The notes beneath the pieces are model-generated. The model was not told where the DNA came from and searched no databases. It was given only the letters and a program-made list of their open reading frames with translations. Shown one piece after another: positions 9,403 to 18,680 of a DNA stretch of 20,274 nucleotides (positions are counted from its first letter, which is position 1; each line of letters starts with the position of its first letter). The translations under genes and the position numbers were made by a program. Source of the stretch: Silene noctiflora (taxonomy: Eukaryota > Streptophyta > Magnoliopsida > Caryophyllales > Caryophyllaceae); the NCBI GenBank assembly GCA_009801015.1, contig VHZZ01001284.1:12713-32986 (forward strand), read 5' to 3'.

Positions 9403-9717
9403 CAGACTTGACAAACGGATCAACCAGGTCTGATGTGGATCGAGTCAGTTTGGGGTCGAGTCACTTTTTGGTCTGACATAAATACATTTTAAATTGGGTC
9501 GGTCGTGTCAATTTGAGTTCCGGCCATTTTCGGTATGTTATTATCAAGTTATTTAGGGATAATAGACTGTATAGAACAATAAACACTTGGGGTTTGTCAT
9601 ATTGATCGGGTTTGTTTGGGTTATGGTTCAATCTCGTATCCACAGTTCAGGTGTTACGTCTTCAGCTCGGGTTATTCCGATCGGGTGCAATTTTGCTAGG
9701 TCTACACCACTGTGATC
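9403..9717. mobile_element. hAT-like MITE inserted in the copia fossil
   Basis: Copia reverse-transcriptase-like sequence stops near 9402 and resumes at about 9718. The intervening DNA is of a different character (GGGTCGGTCGTGTCAATTTG, CGGGTTTGTTTGGGTTATGG). Its ends are loosely inverted: CAGACTTGACAAACGG on the left and TAGACCTAGCAAAATTG (reverse complement of the right side near 9704). This GACC/GGGT-rich style is typical of small plant hAT elements. An 8-bp duplication could not be confirmed, so the boundaries are approximate. Confidence 0.4.
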
Positions 9718-10991
9718 GACTTTGAATTTATCAATGCTGCAATTGACCTTCATTTTCTTTTTGAAAATCTATTTACAACTGATTGATTTGCAATTTGTCG
9801 GTAAATTAACCAAAATCCATATATTATGAACTCATCTCATCATTCATGACCCCTTTCCAAAATGAAGTACCTTGGAATTTCTTCTCATCAAAGATCTTAG
9901 GTCCTTCTTTACACTAAAATAATATGAAAATTATGAAATTACATTTTTTCTTAATCCCTTAATTAAATAGGTTTGAAATTTCATACTAAGATATTTTTCT
10001 TTTCCGAACGTTGAACTTTGCTATTATCTGGACACTGTAAATTATCCTTATATTTAAGAATTGAAGAAATCGTGTTTTATCAATTATTATATCTCTAAAC
10101 TAATAACAGTGTGAATACTAATTGAATTATTATGCTACATTGAACATTTAAGCAATGTTGTGTTCAATATAGCAAACAAAGTTACACCTAAGTCCTCTTT
10201 TACCTAAGTTTTCCTTTTCTTTTAGATTTCGACAATTTTTACAATCATATAAAGATCCAATTCCCCAATGTAAGAAGGTATTTTAATTAGATTTCCTTTT
10301 ATACACAAGTTCATAAGAGATAACTTTATTGTCTCTAGAGAAAACAATATTTAGAATATAAGAAGCTATTATCCTGGCTTCACTCTAAAAACCGGCATTT
10401 AGTCCCAAATAGCTAGGAAAGCATGGAATTAGCCATTTTTTGGGAAGCTTATTCCACCGTTCTGCTTCACCATTTTGCTAGCCAGTAACTGTTTCATAAA
10501 TTACACCAATGAACTCTAAATATTTAGCATCATAGTATTCATCTGCGTACCCTTGTTTATTTGAAAACGTACAAATTTGTAATTCTACTTTAGTTATATA
10601 TATTTTGAATTTATCTTAGGCTTCATCTTTATAAGACATTAAATATACATCAAAATCGTGAATATTTGTTGATAAATATTATTAACACTTTTTATTTCCA
10701 AAAAAATGATGTGTTACGAACATCCCACAAATCATTATGCACTAATTTAAGCAATTTGGTATGTCTATGAATAATTTTTATAAATTGGTCATGTTGTGAT
10801 CATATTTAACGTATATGTTATACACTTCTCAATATTCATGTCAAATGGTGGAACTAAATCCATTATAGATGCATCATCAAGCATATAAATACAATCATTA
10901 CATATATTGTTATAATTAAATTTAAACATATTATTACATAAATATTCTTGACTTAAAAATATACTCCCTTTAGATAATATAAACTTGTTGA

Positions 10992-11056
10992 CATCAAAGA
11001 TCATCTTGAAACCATATATATTCAAGATGATCATCAAAGATCATCTTGAAACCATA
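10992..11056. repeat. 40-bp tandem duplication with internal palindrome
   Basis: CATCAAAGATCATCTTGAAA-CCATA occurs at 10992-11016 and again at 11032-11056. Between them GATCATCTTGAA (10999-11010) faces its perfect inverse TTCAAGATGATC (11021-11032) across a 10-base loop. It lies inside the copia fossil. Confidence 0.8.
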
Positions 11057-11316
11057 AATCATTTAATGTTAACTTCACACAGGAAGTAAAAATAGTTGTA
11101 CATATTTTATGCCTTGAACATTGACGATAGAATCCTTTTCCATGTACAGATTGGTCCAACTTTCAAAATTTGGAGAGCCTTAAAGCAATTCCTGTCTTTG
11201 CATAAAAGTCGAATAGTCCCTAATATATTCACAATGAGTCAAGAACCTGCACAACATTGATTTCAAAAATCATACCCACAAAATTCATATTAAAGTTTGT
11301 AGCCTCAACTTTGAGG

Positions 11317-11333
11317 TTTCTTTTTCTTCTTCT

Positions 11334-11365
<32 letters not shown>

Positions 11366-11368
11366 CAA
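11317..11368. repeat. (CTT)n microsatellite within the copia fossil
   Basis: There are about a dozen CTT units with slight interruptions. On the minus strand they read as a GAA/AAG run just behind the gag zinc-knuckle trace, so the microsatellite probably grew from a lysine-coding tract. The leucine-rich plus-strand frame over it is an artefact. Confidence 0.85.
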
Positions 11369-11799
11369 ATCTTGCAATCTTTCTTAAAGTGAGTACCACC
11401 ACATTTTCAACAAGTTCTCAGCTTTATCACCGTTCCTTCTTTTTGTTAAATTTGGAATGTTCAGTATTATTCATATGTGGCCTCTTCTTGGATTTTTTAA
11501 TCTCAACTGGTTGTTCTTCCTTCATTACATTAATGACCGAATCCGAAATATTTTATTCTTTTACCGCATCGTGCAATAGAATCCCCACTTCAATTTGAAG
11601 GTGGGAAGCCAGTTGCTCCATCGACAAATCTTTCTTATTATGTTTAAATCGTTTATAGTGTGTTTCCAATTATTTGGAAATTTGTCATTTATAGATATCA
11701 CCGCAAAGATATAATCTATAGTCATGTCATATTGTTTAAATTTGACCCAACTAGGCTGAATTTTGTTCCTTTACCGTCCTACTATCCGCCATTTTATAA

Positions 11800-12959
11800 T
11801 TATTAAATTTACAAATTAAAAATTTCTTACTTGAAGCATCTTTGTCCTTATATTTTATTTCAAGTGAATTTCCAAGTTCATTGAAATGACATTACATCCT
11901 CATATCAAAAAAGTAGACGACAAATTCAGTGAAATAACTTAGTTCAATGAACTGAGTTCAGAATGTACTTGGAGATCCTCAAAAAAAAAAAGAGTTCAGT
12001 GTCATTATTGTGCTACACCAACAATAGTTTGTTAAACTCCAACTTGCCTCTCAACAACATTTTATGCAAACAACTCTAAAGAGACCACATTTCTTCTATA
12101 GTCTTTTCAGCAAAAATCAATGGCAGAAAAATTAACCAAAGAAGCTACAATTATAGAAGAAAAAGAAGAGTTCATGGTTGATCTTACTTCTTCAGAAATT
12201 ACCCAAAATCCATTCAAAAAATTTGCGCATTTTTTGAAACCCAACTTAGAGCCTAATGAGTTTGATTAACATGGTTGATGAATTTGATAATCTATTTTGA
12301 TAATGCGAGTTAAGTAATATATGGTGTGAGTTAAGTAATGTACATTGTAAATTATATAGAAGTTAATTTAGTCTTCTATCTTCAATTCTTTAAAATTCTT
12401 TATCTGCTTTTCACATAAGGGTTAAAGTTGTGAGTTGAATGATGCGTATCCATTTTCATGGATAGAATATGATGATTTTTCCTAACCAAAAACATAATAA
12501 AAATAAAAACGGGACAATTACAATGAATAAGGTAAAACGGGACCATGGAGACATTGTCTAAAAATCGGAGGAAGTACTTAAAAAGTCCAAAACATTTCTT
12601 ACTTGGTACTGAAAAATGTCTAACATTAACAAATGAAAGTATACTACAGGTTCTGTGATCGACACTTTATATAACTCGCGCAAAGGTGACTCATGGAGAG
12701 GCAAACATTGTTACACCTCATGCCCTTTGCACCACTTGCCCCTACCGACCTGTGGCGCAAAAGGCAGGGGCATATGAGCAATAAAAGCCCACAAAACCTT
12801 AATCACAAACAAATCCTCCATAAAGTGAAACATACGCCACTAAAATCATATGTTAATTGTTTGGTTGTGAAAGAAATGGGTCATGTAAAAAAGAAAATCT
12901 TGAAATGAAAATATATTGTGACATGAAAAATAAGAAAATATGGGTATCATAAAAAAGGA
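11800..12959. other. Intergenic DNA with a small ORF and a MITE end
   Basis: This gap between the two copia fossils holds a 49-codon frame (12120-12269) and a Stowaway-like right end near 12563-12574 (CGGAGGAAGTAC) without a visible left partner. It also has a GC-richer patch at about 12690-12790 with a short hairpin (GCCCCTACC at 12738-12746 against GGCAGGGGC at 12763-12771). The frame at 12693-12908 over that patch has no recognisable domain. Confidence 0.35.
12120..12269 (+). CDS. Small hypothetical ORF, 49 aa, function unknown
   Basis: The frame runs from an ATG in a favourable plant context (AAAAATCAATGGC) to TAA. It encodes a charged peptide beginning MAEKLTKEATIIEEKEEFMV and ending KPNLEPNEFD. 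I do not recognise a family. TTTTCAG at about 12105 just upstream resembles a splice acceptor, so this could be an exon fragment rather than a whole gene. In AT-rich DNA a frame of this length can occur by chance; the acidic/lysine-rich make-up and start context are the only points in its favour. Confidence 0.15.
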   Translation: MAEKLTKEATIIEEKEEFMVDLTSSEITQNPFKKFAHFLKPNLEPNEFD

Positions 12960-13580
12960 TCTATTGCGAAGTTGTGAGAGAGGTTGAACACTCACGAAGC
13001 AAAGCCAGTAATTTCTCCATAAGCTTGTTATTTCAATTTAAACTCTCGTCTAGAAGTGAGTGAGGCTAATGTGCAAAAGATGCATAAACTTCTTTATCCC
13101 TTCATGGTAGGAAAATTTATGTACGCAATGATGTGTAAAAGACCATACATAGCTTATCAAGTGTGTGTTGTTCTCCGGTTTCTCCCAAAACAGGAGAAAA
13201 AGGATTGGGAAGTTTATAAATGGATCCTCAGGTATTTGCGTTGCGCAGTACCTCTGAGATATGTAGCTTTGTTGTAGAAGTGTGTAGCTTTGTTTGAAGT
13301 AATTGAATCATTTAAAGAGCTCTTATGGATGAAGAAGTTCTAATAACGGTCAAGAACACGAGAAGTATAGACAATATTTTCATATCCATAGTGTTATTTA
13401 TCTAACAAAGAATCTAATTTTCCATTCTCAATCCAAACATATCAATGTCAGATATCATTAAATCGGAGATATGTCAGATTCCAAACTCCTACAACTTGAG
13501 AAAATCTATACCCATGACAATGTGTCTTCTATGATAGCAAAGATGCTACCTTTGAAGGCTAGTGAGTCCTTCTGATGTGA
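12960..13580 (+). mobile_element. Ty1/copia fossil (plus strand): RNase H end of pol
   Basis: Plus-strand translation shows the C-terminal part of a copia polyprotein. The RT/RNase H junction type segment (AKPVISP near 12999; MVGKFMYAMMCKRPYIAYQV and WILRYLRC at 13105-13245) is followed by FKELLWMKKF near 13310-13340. The RNase H end follows (SKHINVRYHFIREICD near 13430-13480, then AKMLPLKAFE-like). It is broken in several places. Its orientation is opposite to the copia fossil at 8.8-11.8 kb. No LTR was recognised after it. Confidence 0.7.
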
Positions 13581-13589
13581 ACGCTACTT

Positions 13590-13884
13590 CATGTATATTA
13601 AAGAAACAATGGTGGAAAATAAAAGCATGTAAGAGGTATTAAATACAAAACTACACAAAGTTGACTTTCAAACGACTGCATACCTAATCAACATTACTTG
13701 TTTTCAAATGTGGTGAGTTGCAAAATGTACAACGTCTTTAGCGTACTTAAAATACCAGGTTGCGCAAAAGTAAACTCATTCCACATCTCAACAAAAATTC
13801 ATTAAGGAAAAAATAAGCTACTAACTAAAGAGAAAACGAGAGTTTCTGAGTTAGTGTGGTGCTACTCATTAATCTAGTCAGTAC
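13590..13884. other. Spacer between copia fossil and gypsy LTR
   Basis: Nothing was recognised. The last five bases, AGTAC (13880-13884), are the expected position of a gypsy target duplication; the partner copy is not found in the window. Confidence 0.4.
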
Positions 13885-14414
13885 TGTAACACCCGTAATT
13901 ACCTAGCCACGGTAATTAGGGATGCTACCAGGCCATCTCGGTTTCCCAAGGTGGTGCATCAAAACTCCAATCAAGAAACATTTATTAAAGTCCAGGATTT
14001 ATTGATTGATATAAAATGAACTATAGTGTGACTACTCAACCAGACTCCGAATGTCAATAGCTTGACACATATCCCGATCATCACCAAATCCAAATCTGCA
14101 ATCTAACCTCTTCCCATATGACTGAAAATATCAAATGGATCATCACAGGCCACCACAATTAAAGGAGGTGACAATTTGACATAGAACCAACACAAGTCAG
14201 TCTCAATAATAACAATCCTCACGATGCATTATGAATACAATGCAAATGAATGAAACATACATACGTCACACCTCCTCCTCGAATCCCAATTCCAACTCCA
14301 CCTTAACCCGGTGACGACATTGCAACACCGCCACCAACAGGCCGACCACAGCTCAAAACGTACCTACATCACAACCCGGTGTACCAAACCCGGTTCGCGA
14401 CCTGGACCTCTGCC

Positions 14415-14438
14415 AGATTCGCATCGCAACACGAATCT
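14415..14438. other. Perfect 7-bp hairpin with CATCGCAACA loop (LTR at 13885)
   Basis: AGATTCG (14415-14421) and CGAATCT (14432-14438) pair perfectly around CATCGCAACA. The same loop recurs with different stems in LTR A and LTR B. Confidence 0.75.
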
Positions 14439-15168
14439 TAATAATTTCAAACCAATAACGTGCACGTCCTCCTTGAAGTGGGAAATCTCAAGGAGCAATC
14501 CAGGCGTGACGAATGTCTCCCGCACCGCCTCACTCACAACACCAACTCAATACCACCACAACTCTACCAACATTCAGATGTAACACAACACCATATGCAA
14601 ATTATGCCAAGTATGTCAGTTTCACATTTATTATGAATCTCAAGTATGCCATAACTCCATGTATCACCAATTACAACAACTAGTATGCCACAATTATCAA
14701 ATCTCCATGATAAGGTGTTCATACCATCAAGAACCGAGTAGGAAAACCCGACCTCGAAGCAACTTTGCAATCGACACGAGAAACGCTAGAATCTGTTTTC
14801 TATAACATCACTTCCTACATTAATATAAAAAATACTAGGACAACAAGTTCATACGACAACTTAACAGGTCAAATCCTCTAGTATTACCCTTTAATTGCTC
14901 AAATCCCTAATTATAATAACCCAATTAACAAAATCCTTAACACCCCCAAATAATAGAGTTTAATTAAGAGTAAAAGAGAAAGGTGTAAACTTTGACTTAT
15001 AAGGCAAGATCGGCAAACATTAGTGAGGAAGGGTGCAAGGTCTTCAATACCGTGCTTAATCTCCATAGAAATGGCTAGGAGAAGCTTAGAGAGGTTTAAA
15101 AGATATTTTAGGGGTTTGATAGAAAAGTAGAAATGAATTATGTTTGGTGCATTCTAATCTCGACTCTC

Positions 15169-15286
15169 GTATATAACACTTGTTGAATTGACCCACTAGA
15201 TCGAGTATGTCGCATACTCGGCCAAGTACCCACTATTCGGTCGAGTATAACTCATTCTTGACCGAGTCACCCATACTCGATCTAAT
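15169..15286 (-). promoter_or_regulatory. U3 promoter region: TATA-like box and palindrome array
   Basis: On the minus strand GTTATATAC (15169-15177) is preceded by five 12-bp sites starting at 15195, 15216, 15235, 15256 and 15275, with spacing 21, 19, 21, 19. The best members are ACTCGGCCAAGT (15216-15227) and ATTCGGTCGAGT (15235-15246). Position and symmetry suggest transcription-factor sites of the LTR promoter; that role is inferred. Confidence 0.4.
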
Positions 15287-15394
15287 ACCGACGTACTATT
15301 TCACTTATGAGTAAGACTTTTGTCAAGCCCAAGGATTCACTTACCATTCCCAAAGAGTCCTCTAGATGTCTCGATAAAACCGGATATTACAATA

Positions 15395-15404
15395 TTCCCC
15401 CCTT
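15395..15404 (-). other. Polypurine tract of the gypsy element
   Basis: On the minus strand AAGGGGGGAA ends three bases before the LTR start TGTAATATCC. Just before it, GGGGACGAAGTTCATTTT matches the conserved end of many plant Ty3/gypsy pol regions (GGACGAAXTTC followed by a purine run). It primes plus-strand DNA synthesis in this family. Confidence 0.7.
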
Positions 15405-16610
15405 AAAATGAACTTCGTCCCCGAAGTTCGCCTCAACTCCTGTTTCACTGACCACTCACCTATTATCCCATTGTCGGCTCTCATAGACCCCCTTACCATC
15501 TCAGTTGTCCATCATACTCTTATGAGGTGCATCCATGCTCTCACCACCATCATCACTCCCACTATGTCAACACAACGTACATTTACATATACATACTCCT
15601 ATACTTCACCATACAAATCTCAAATGCTCCTTCATTTGATCACTCACTATTCTTATTCCCGTATCCACTCCCCATAAAGGGAATTTCGTCCCAAATTTCA
15701 AATGCTCAATAATTATACTAACACTCTCGGAAGCCTCATCATTGAATTCCACAAATTAATTAAATTTCGGGTTCGCCTCTCTCATCACAGCTATTGTAAA
15801 TTCCATTATCAAGCCTCATTCAACCATAACATGATCATCTTAGTTCAAGTTCCCGTTACAACCTCAAGGTCTTTGTTGTATAGGTACTTTAATACTTAGT
15901 TAAATACCTCTAGGCCCTATCCTTAAGTTAATTCTCACACCGTGAATCTTCCAAATTTCAACATAATTAACAAGGCCAGGGTTTGAAGCTCTATTCTCAC
16001 ATGCAACTCCAGCCTCATACCACTGATTCCGTTAATCGATCATGGGTATACATATACGTGACAAGGTTCAAGTTCTACCATCACGAGGATACCATAACTC
16101 AATTGTCAAGGTTCAAGCGCTACCATACTTGCAACACAATTCAACCACCTGTAATGCTCCCGCTTCCGTACACATTACGTTATACATGCACCGCATCTAA
16201 CTCATTCGTGACATTGTTACACATACTTTCATATACCAACATTTATCCACATCGTTTCCGTATTCCCCTTATTTATCCATCACTAACATTTTTGCTCACT
16301 AGGACCACGGGCCCCAATCATGAATTTAACATCACTATAAGACAAATAAGGTCATAGCACAATATTGTGTTACAAGAGATAAGATCATCGATAGTAAACA
16401 TTCATTATACAAGGCCATTATACAAGTCATGTCATGAGAGATCAACCAGATACAATCAACACGTTTTAATCAATCACAATTCAATATGATTAAACATTAA
16501 AGAATTAGACCATTACGTAAGATAATTCACTAGGATATCAGCCATATAGAAGCATTGTATCCAACCAAACACAAGATAACCAATTTAAACCACGAAAGAA
16601 TGGGATCTAC
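15405..16610 (-). mobile_element. Internal region of gypsy-derived DNA, coding content not recognised
   Basis: This stretch follows the polypurine tract in the body direction. I see no clear pol domain in it. A second GGGACGAAATTCCC motif lies at about 15674-15692 (minus strand), and a 20-bp phrase CAAGGTTCAAG-CTACCAT is repeated at 16062-16081 and 16107-16126. Several plus-strand open frames (15408-16357) are Ser/Thr/His-rich and look non-coding. The element may be a non-autonomous derivative or a mosaic. Confidence 0.4.
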
Positions 16611-16615
16611 ACATT

Positions 16616-16731
16616 ACTCGGTCAAGTATTGGCAATAGCTCGGTCGAGCCGTGATCACTCGGTCGAGTGCAGGAGAACACTCGGCTGAGTATACGGCACT
16701 CGGTCGAGTGCAGAGGAACGCTCAACCGAGT
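16616..16731. repeat. Six-unit ACTCGNNCGAGT near-palindrome array, spacing 22/19
   Basis: The sites are ACTCGGTCAAGT (16616), GCTCGGTCGAGC (16638), ACTCGGTCGAGT (16657), ACTCGGCTGAGT (16679), ACTCGGTCGAGT (16698) and GCTCAACCGAGT (16720). Start-to-start distances are 22, 19, 22, 19 and 22. Each site is 12 bp with 5-bp inverted arms around a 2-bp centre. The intervening 7-10 bp differ between units, so the sites rather than the spacers are conserved. It lies in gypsy-derived DNA. Confidence 0.85.
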
Positions 16732-17005
16732 GGCCCCAAATCAGAAAATAATACTTCTACAATTCGCCTCTGACACATGTCCATCGGACTACTCTAGCAT
16801 AGAAATATCCGATGACGCGGTAGTAACCGAGTTACGACTAAGATGTTTTGGCCTGGAGGCCTCAAATTACAGCCATAAACGAGAATATCCAAATTAAAGA
16901 AACAAAGATTATGTTCATAACTATTGTCCGACTTACCAAACACTACCAATGACTAACACAGGACTTCACATCCTCCCATGTCGCTCACCTCCAATTAGCC
17001 AACAC

Positions 17006-17085
17006 CTCATCATCATCATCATCATTTTCATCACCATCGTCATCATCGTCGTCGTTGTCATCATCATCATCATCATCATCATACT
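17006..17085. repeat. Imperfect (CAT/CGT)n trinucleotide repeat
   Basis: CATCATCATCATCATTTTC, then CATCGTCATCATCGTCGTC, then TCATCATCATCATCATCATC form an imperfect trinucleotide tract. It yields poly-Met, poly-Ile or poly-His runs depending on frame, which explains the odd open frames over it. Confidence 0.85.
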
Positions 17086-17149
17086 CGCCATTACCTTCCT
17101 CCATGCCACCCGCAACCATTCCGGAAGGACCCGCTTCATCATTACCGCC

Positions 17150-18560
17150 ACCTTGTGAACCGCTACCGAATAACTACCATCCATAGTGCCTTGTGGACAC
17201 CCCCATGAACCAACTAAGCACCCAAAGTCATGAGGGATAGTGGTACCCCATCCCGATGATTGTACACCATATTTGTGGCATACTCTTATATCAATCCCCA
17301 ATCGTTTCCAATAGCTTGGATGATGATGCGTATTTCCCACATTGTTATTCAAAGCCATTTTATGCACGCTTCTCGTCACAAGGTCATGGTTAATACGGTA
17401 GGTAAGCTCCGCTACATGAAAGTTTGGGTCGTAGGTGGAAGGGTATTTTGGGTACCCACCGGTGCTAGGAAGAGGGGCTTGCGTTACCGGAACATGACGC
17501 AGTGGGGGAGGGAACTCAGGGCTCCTTCGACTCATCTAGCTTGAAAAGAAGGCGCTCGGGAATGTTGTATGTTTGCGGTGGTGGGAAGGGCTCATCCTTC
17601 TCCATGAGTTGGTCGGTCTCGGAGAGATCATTCTTCTCGAAAGATTTCATCCATAGGTCCTCTTTAACCTTCCAAACATAGTGATCCTCATCAAAGTCCC
17701 TAAGACAATTGTGCTTCATCATATAAGTCTCACTGAAGTACAATATTTCATCCAACATAGGCTCATCATCCGGCCCCATTTCAAACCCCGTTAGTTTCTA
17801 CGCTATCTGGGTAACAAGGGCCCCAAAATCCATAGAGCATTTGAGCGGCACGGTCATCCTCTCTAAAACGGTACATATTATGGATATGACACTAACTAGA
17901 AGGGTTCTTCCGAAAACGGATTCAAGTATGAACACAAGAGTAGGACTTAGGAGGAGTTCAACTTACACACATCTTTTCTCCCAAACAACAAATGGATCAT
18001 AAAGCGAAGGAAAAGCCTTAACATTGGTGCTCCACATCATTAGCTAGCATAGTGCTCACCCGAGTGCTCTCATTTTCGGTATAAAACCAATGAACCTAGT
18101 GGTCCTCATCTCCTTCGAGGGCTCATCATATTCCAACTCATTCCCCTAAGATACCTCCACCACCTTTGCAAATTCATCACAAGACATAGCGAAATTCGTA
18201 TTCCTAATACGAAAGGCCGTTGTTTTGGCTTCTTTGTCATAATGATAAGAGCTCAAAAACTCGAGGGTCAATTTTCGATAACACATCTTCTAAGGTGATA
18301 CAATCCCTCAAAACCGAGGATATCAGTGCCTCATATTCTCTTCTATGCCCTATCTTACCCAAAATTTTGGAAGTCACGCACCTAGTAGGTGCCATAGGTA
18401 TCCCCACAAGTGCTATGAATGCATTCCTTTAAGGCTCACTATCAAAGATAATACCCGGATAACCCGGGACCTCGAGTTTACGGGGTGCCGCCGACTCTTT
18501 TTTAGCTCGCCTTGCACGGTTTCTTGTTGTGTTCCTTCCCTGCCTTAACATACTACAAAA
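17150..18560 (-). mobile_element. Athila-like Ty3/gypsy gag/ORF1 fossil (minus strand)
   Basis: Minus-strand translations show segments resembling the N-terminal gag-like protein of Athila/Tat elements. One is a PTRCVTSKILGKIG segment near 18330-18400, and another is an AFRIRNTNFAMSCDEFAKVV segment near 18160-18220. Long acidic and proline-containing frames follow at 17516-17779 and 16966-17535. The start is Arg/Lys-rich (near 18490-18550). The copy is broken in several places. The family assignment rests on remembered pattern similarity and is tentative. It could belong to the same element as the 3' LTR at 13885-15391 or to another inserted one. Confidence 0.45.
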
Positions 18561-18680
18561 CCAAACAACACCACAAATTCCGGATAGAAAAAGATGATAA
18601 CTTTAAGACTAGTTTTAGGAAATTCCCAACACTTTTAGTCTTCCAACAACAAATGTGGGTATAAATTTTGACATGGTAAT

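Larger units (their letters stand above)
8819..11800 (-). mobile_element. Ty1/copia retrotransposon fossil (minus strand), decayed
   Basis: Read on the minus strand, protein-level traces occur in the order gag, pre-integrase/integrase, reverse transcriptase, which is the Ty1/copia gene order. A gag zinc-knuckle end (THFKKDCK followed by a lysine-rich tract) lies near 11340-11400. A pre-integrase-type segment lies at about 10789-11037 (FILSKGSIFLSQEYLCN). Integrase C-terminal traces lie near 10380-10600. Reverse-transcriptase traces lie near 9110-9360 and again at 9718-9930. The copy is clearly broken, with many breaks. It carries a hAT-like insert and abuts a Stowaway. LTR termini were not identified, and the divergence suggests an old insertion. 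Confidence 0.7.
13885..15391 (-). mobile_element. 3' LTR of a Ty3/gypsy element (minus strand), 1507 bp
   Basis: On the minus strand the LTR begins TGTAATATCCGG at 15391 and ends GGGTGTTACA at 13885, with the canonical TG...CA termini. Directly outside 15391 lies a polypurine tract in element orientation, so this is the 3' LTR and the body of the element extends to higher coordinates. A TATA-like GTTATATAC (minus strand, 15169-15177) places transcription start around 15140, leaving a U3 of about 250 bp. Just upstream of the TATA-like box sits an array of five ACTCGNNCGAGT-like sites (15195-15286). The U5 side carries a hairpin with an ATCGCAAC loop (14415-14438). The plus-strand frames inside are not genes. 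Confidence 0.7.

Noticed and set aside
11257-11598. Leucine-rich plus-strand frame resembling a signal or membrane segment
   Set aside because: The leucines come from a (CTT)n microsatellite; the minus strand carries copia gag traces.
12693-12908. 71-codon frame in a GC-richer patch
   Set aside because: No domain was recognised, and it runs into lysine-rich AT-driven sequence. The GC rise is local, with a small hairpin.
15408-16357. Run of overlapping plus-strand frames as a small gene cluster
   Set aside because: They lie antisense to gypsy-derived DNA, are Ser/Thr/His-rich without domains, and overlap one another in different frames.
16616-16731. CRISPR-like array
   Set aside because: The repeats are 12-bp near-palindromes with 7-10-bp spacers in plant LTR-element DNA; size and context do not fit CRISPR.
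16949-17535. Poly-Met, poly-Ile and poly-Thr frames
   Set aside because: They are produced by a CAT/CGT trinucleotide repeat. The only meaningful signal is the retroelement-like minus-strand text, treated as a fossil.
17516-17779. 87-codon acidic minus-strand frame as a host gene
   Set aside because: It is flanked by Athila-like traces on the same strand and fits better as part of that fossil.
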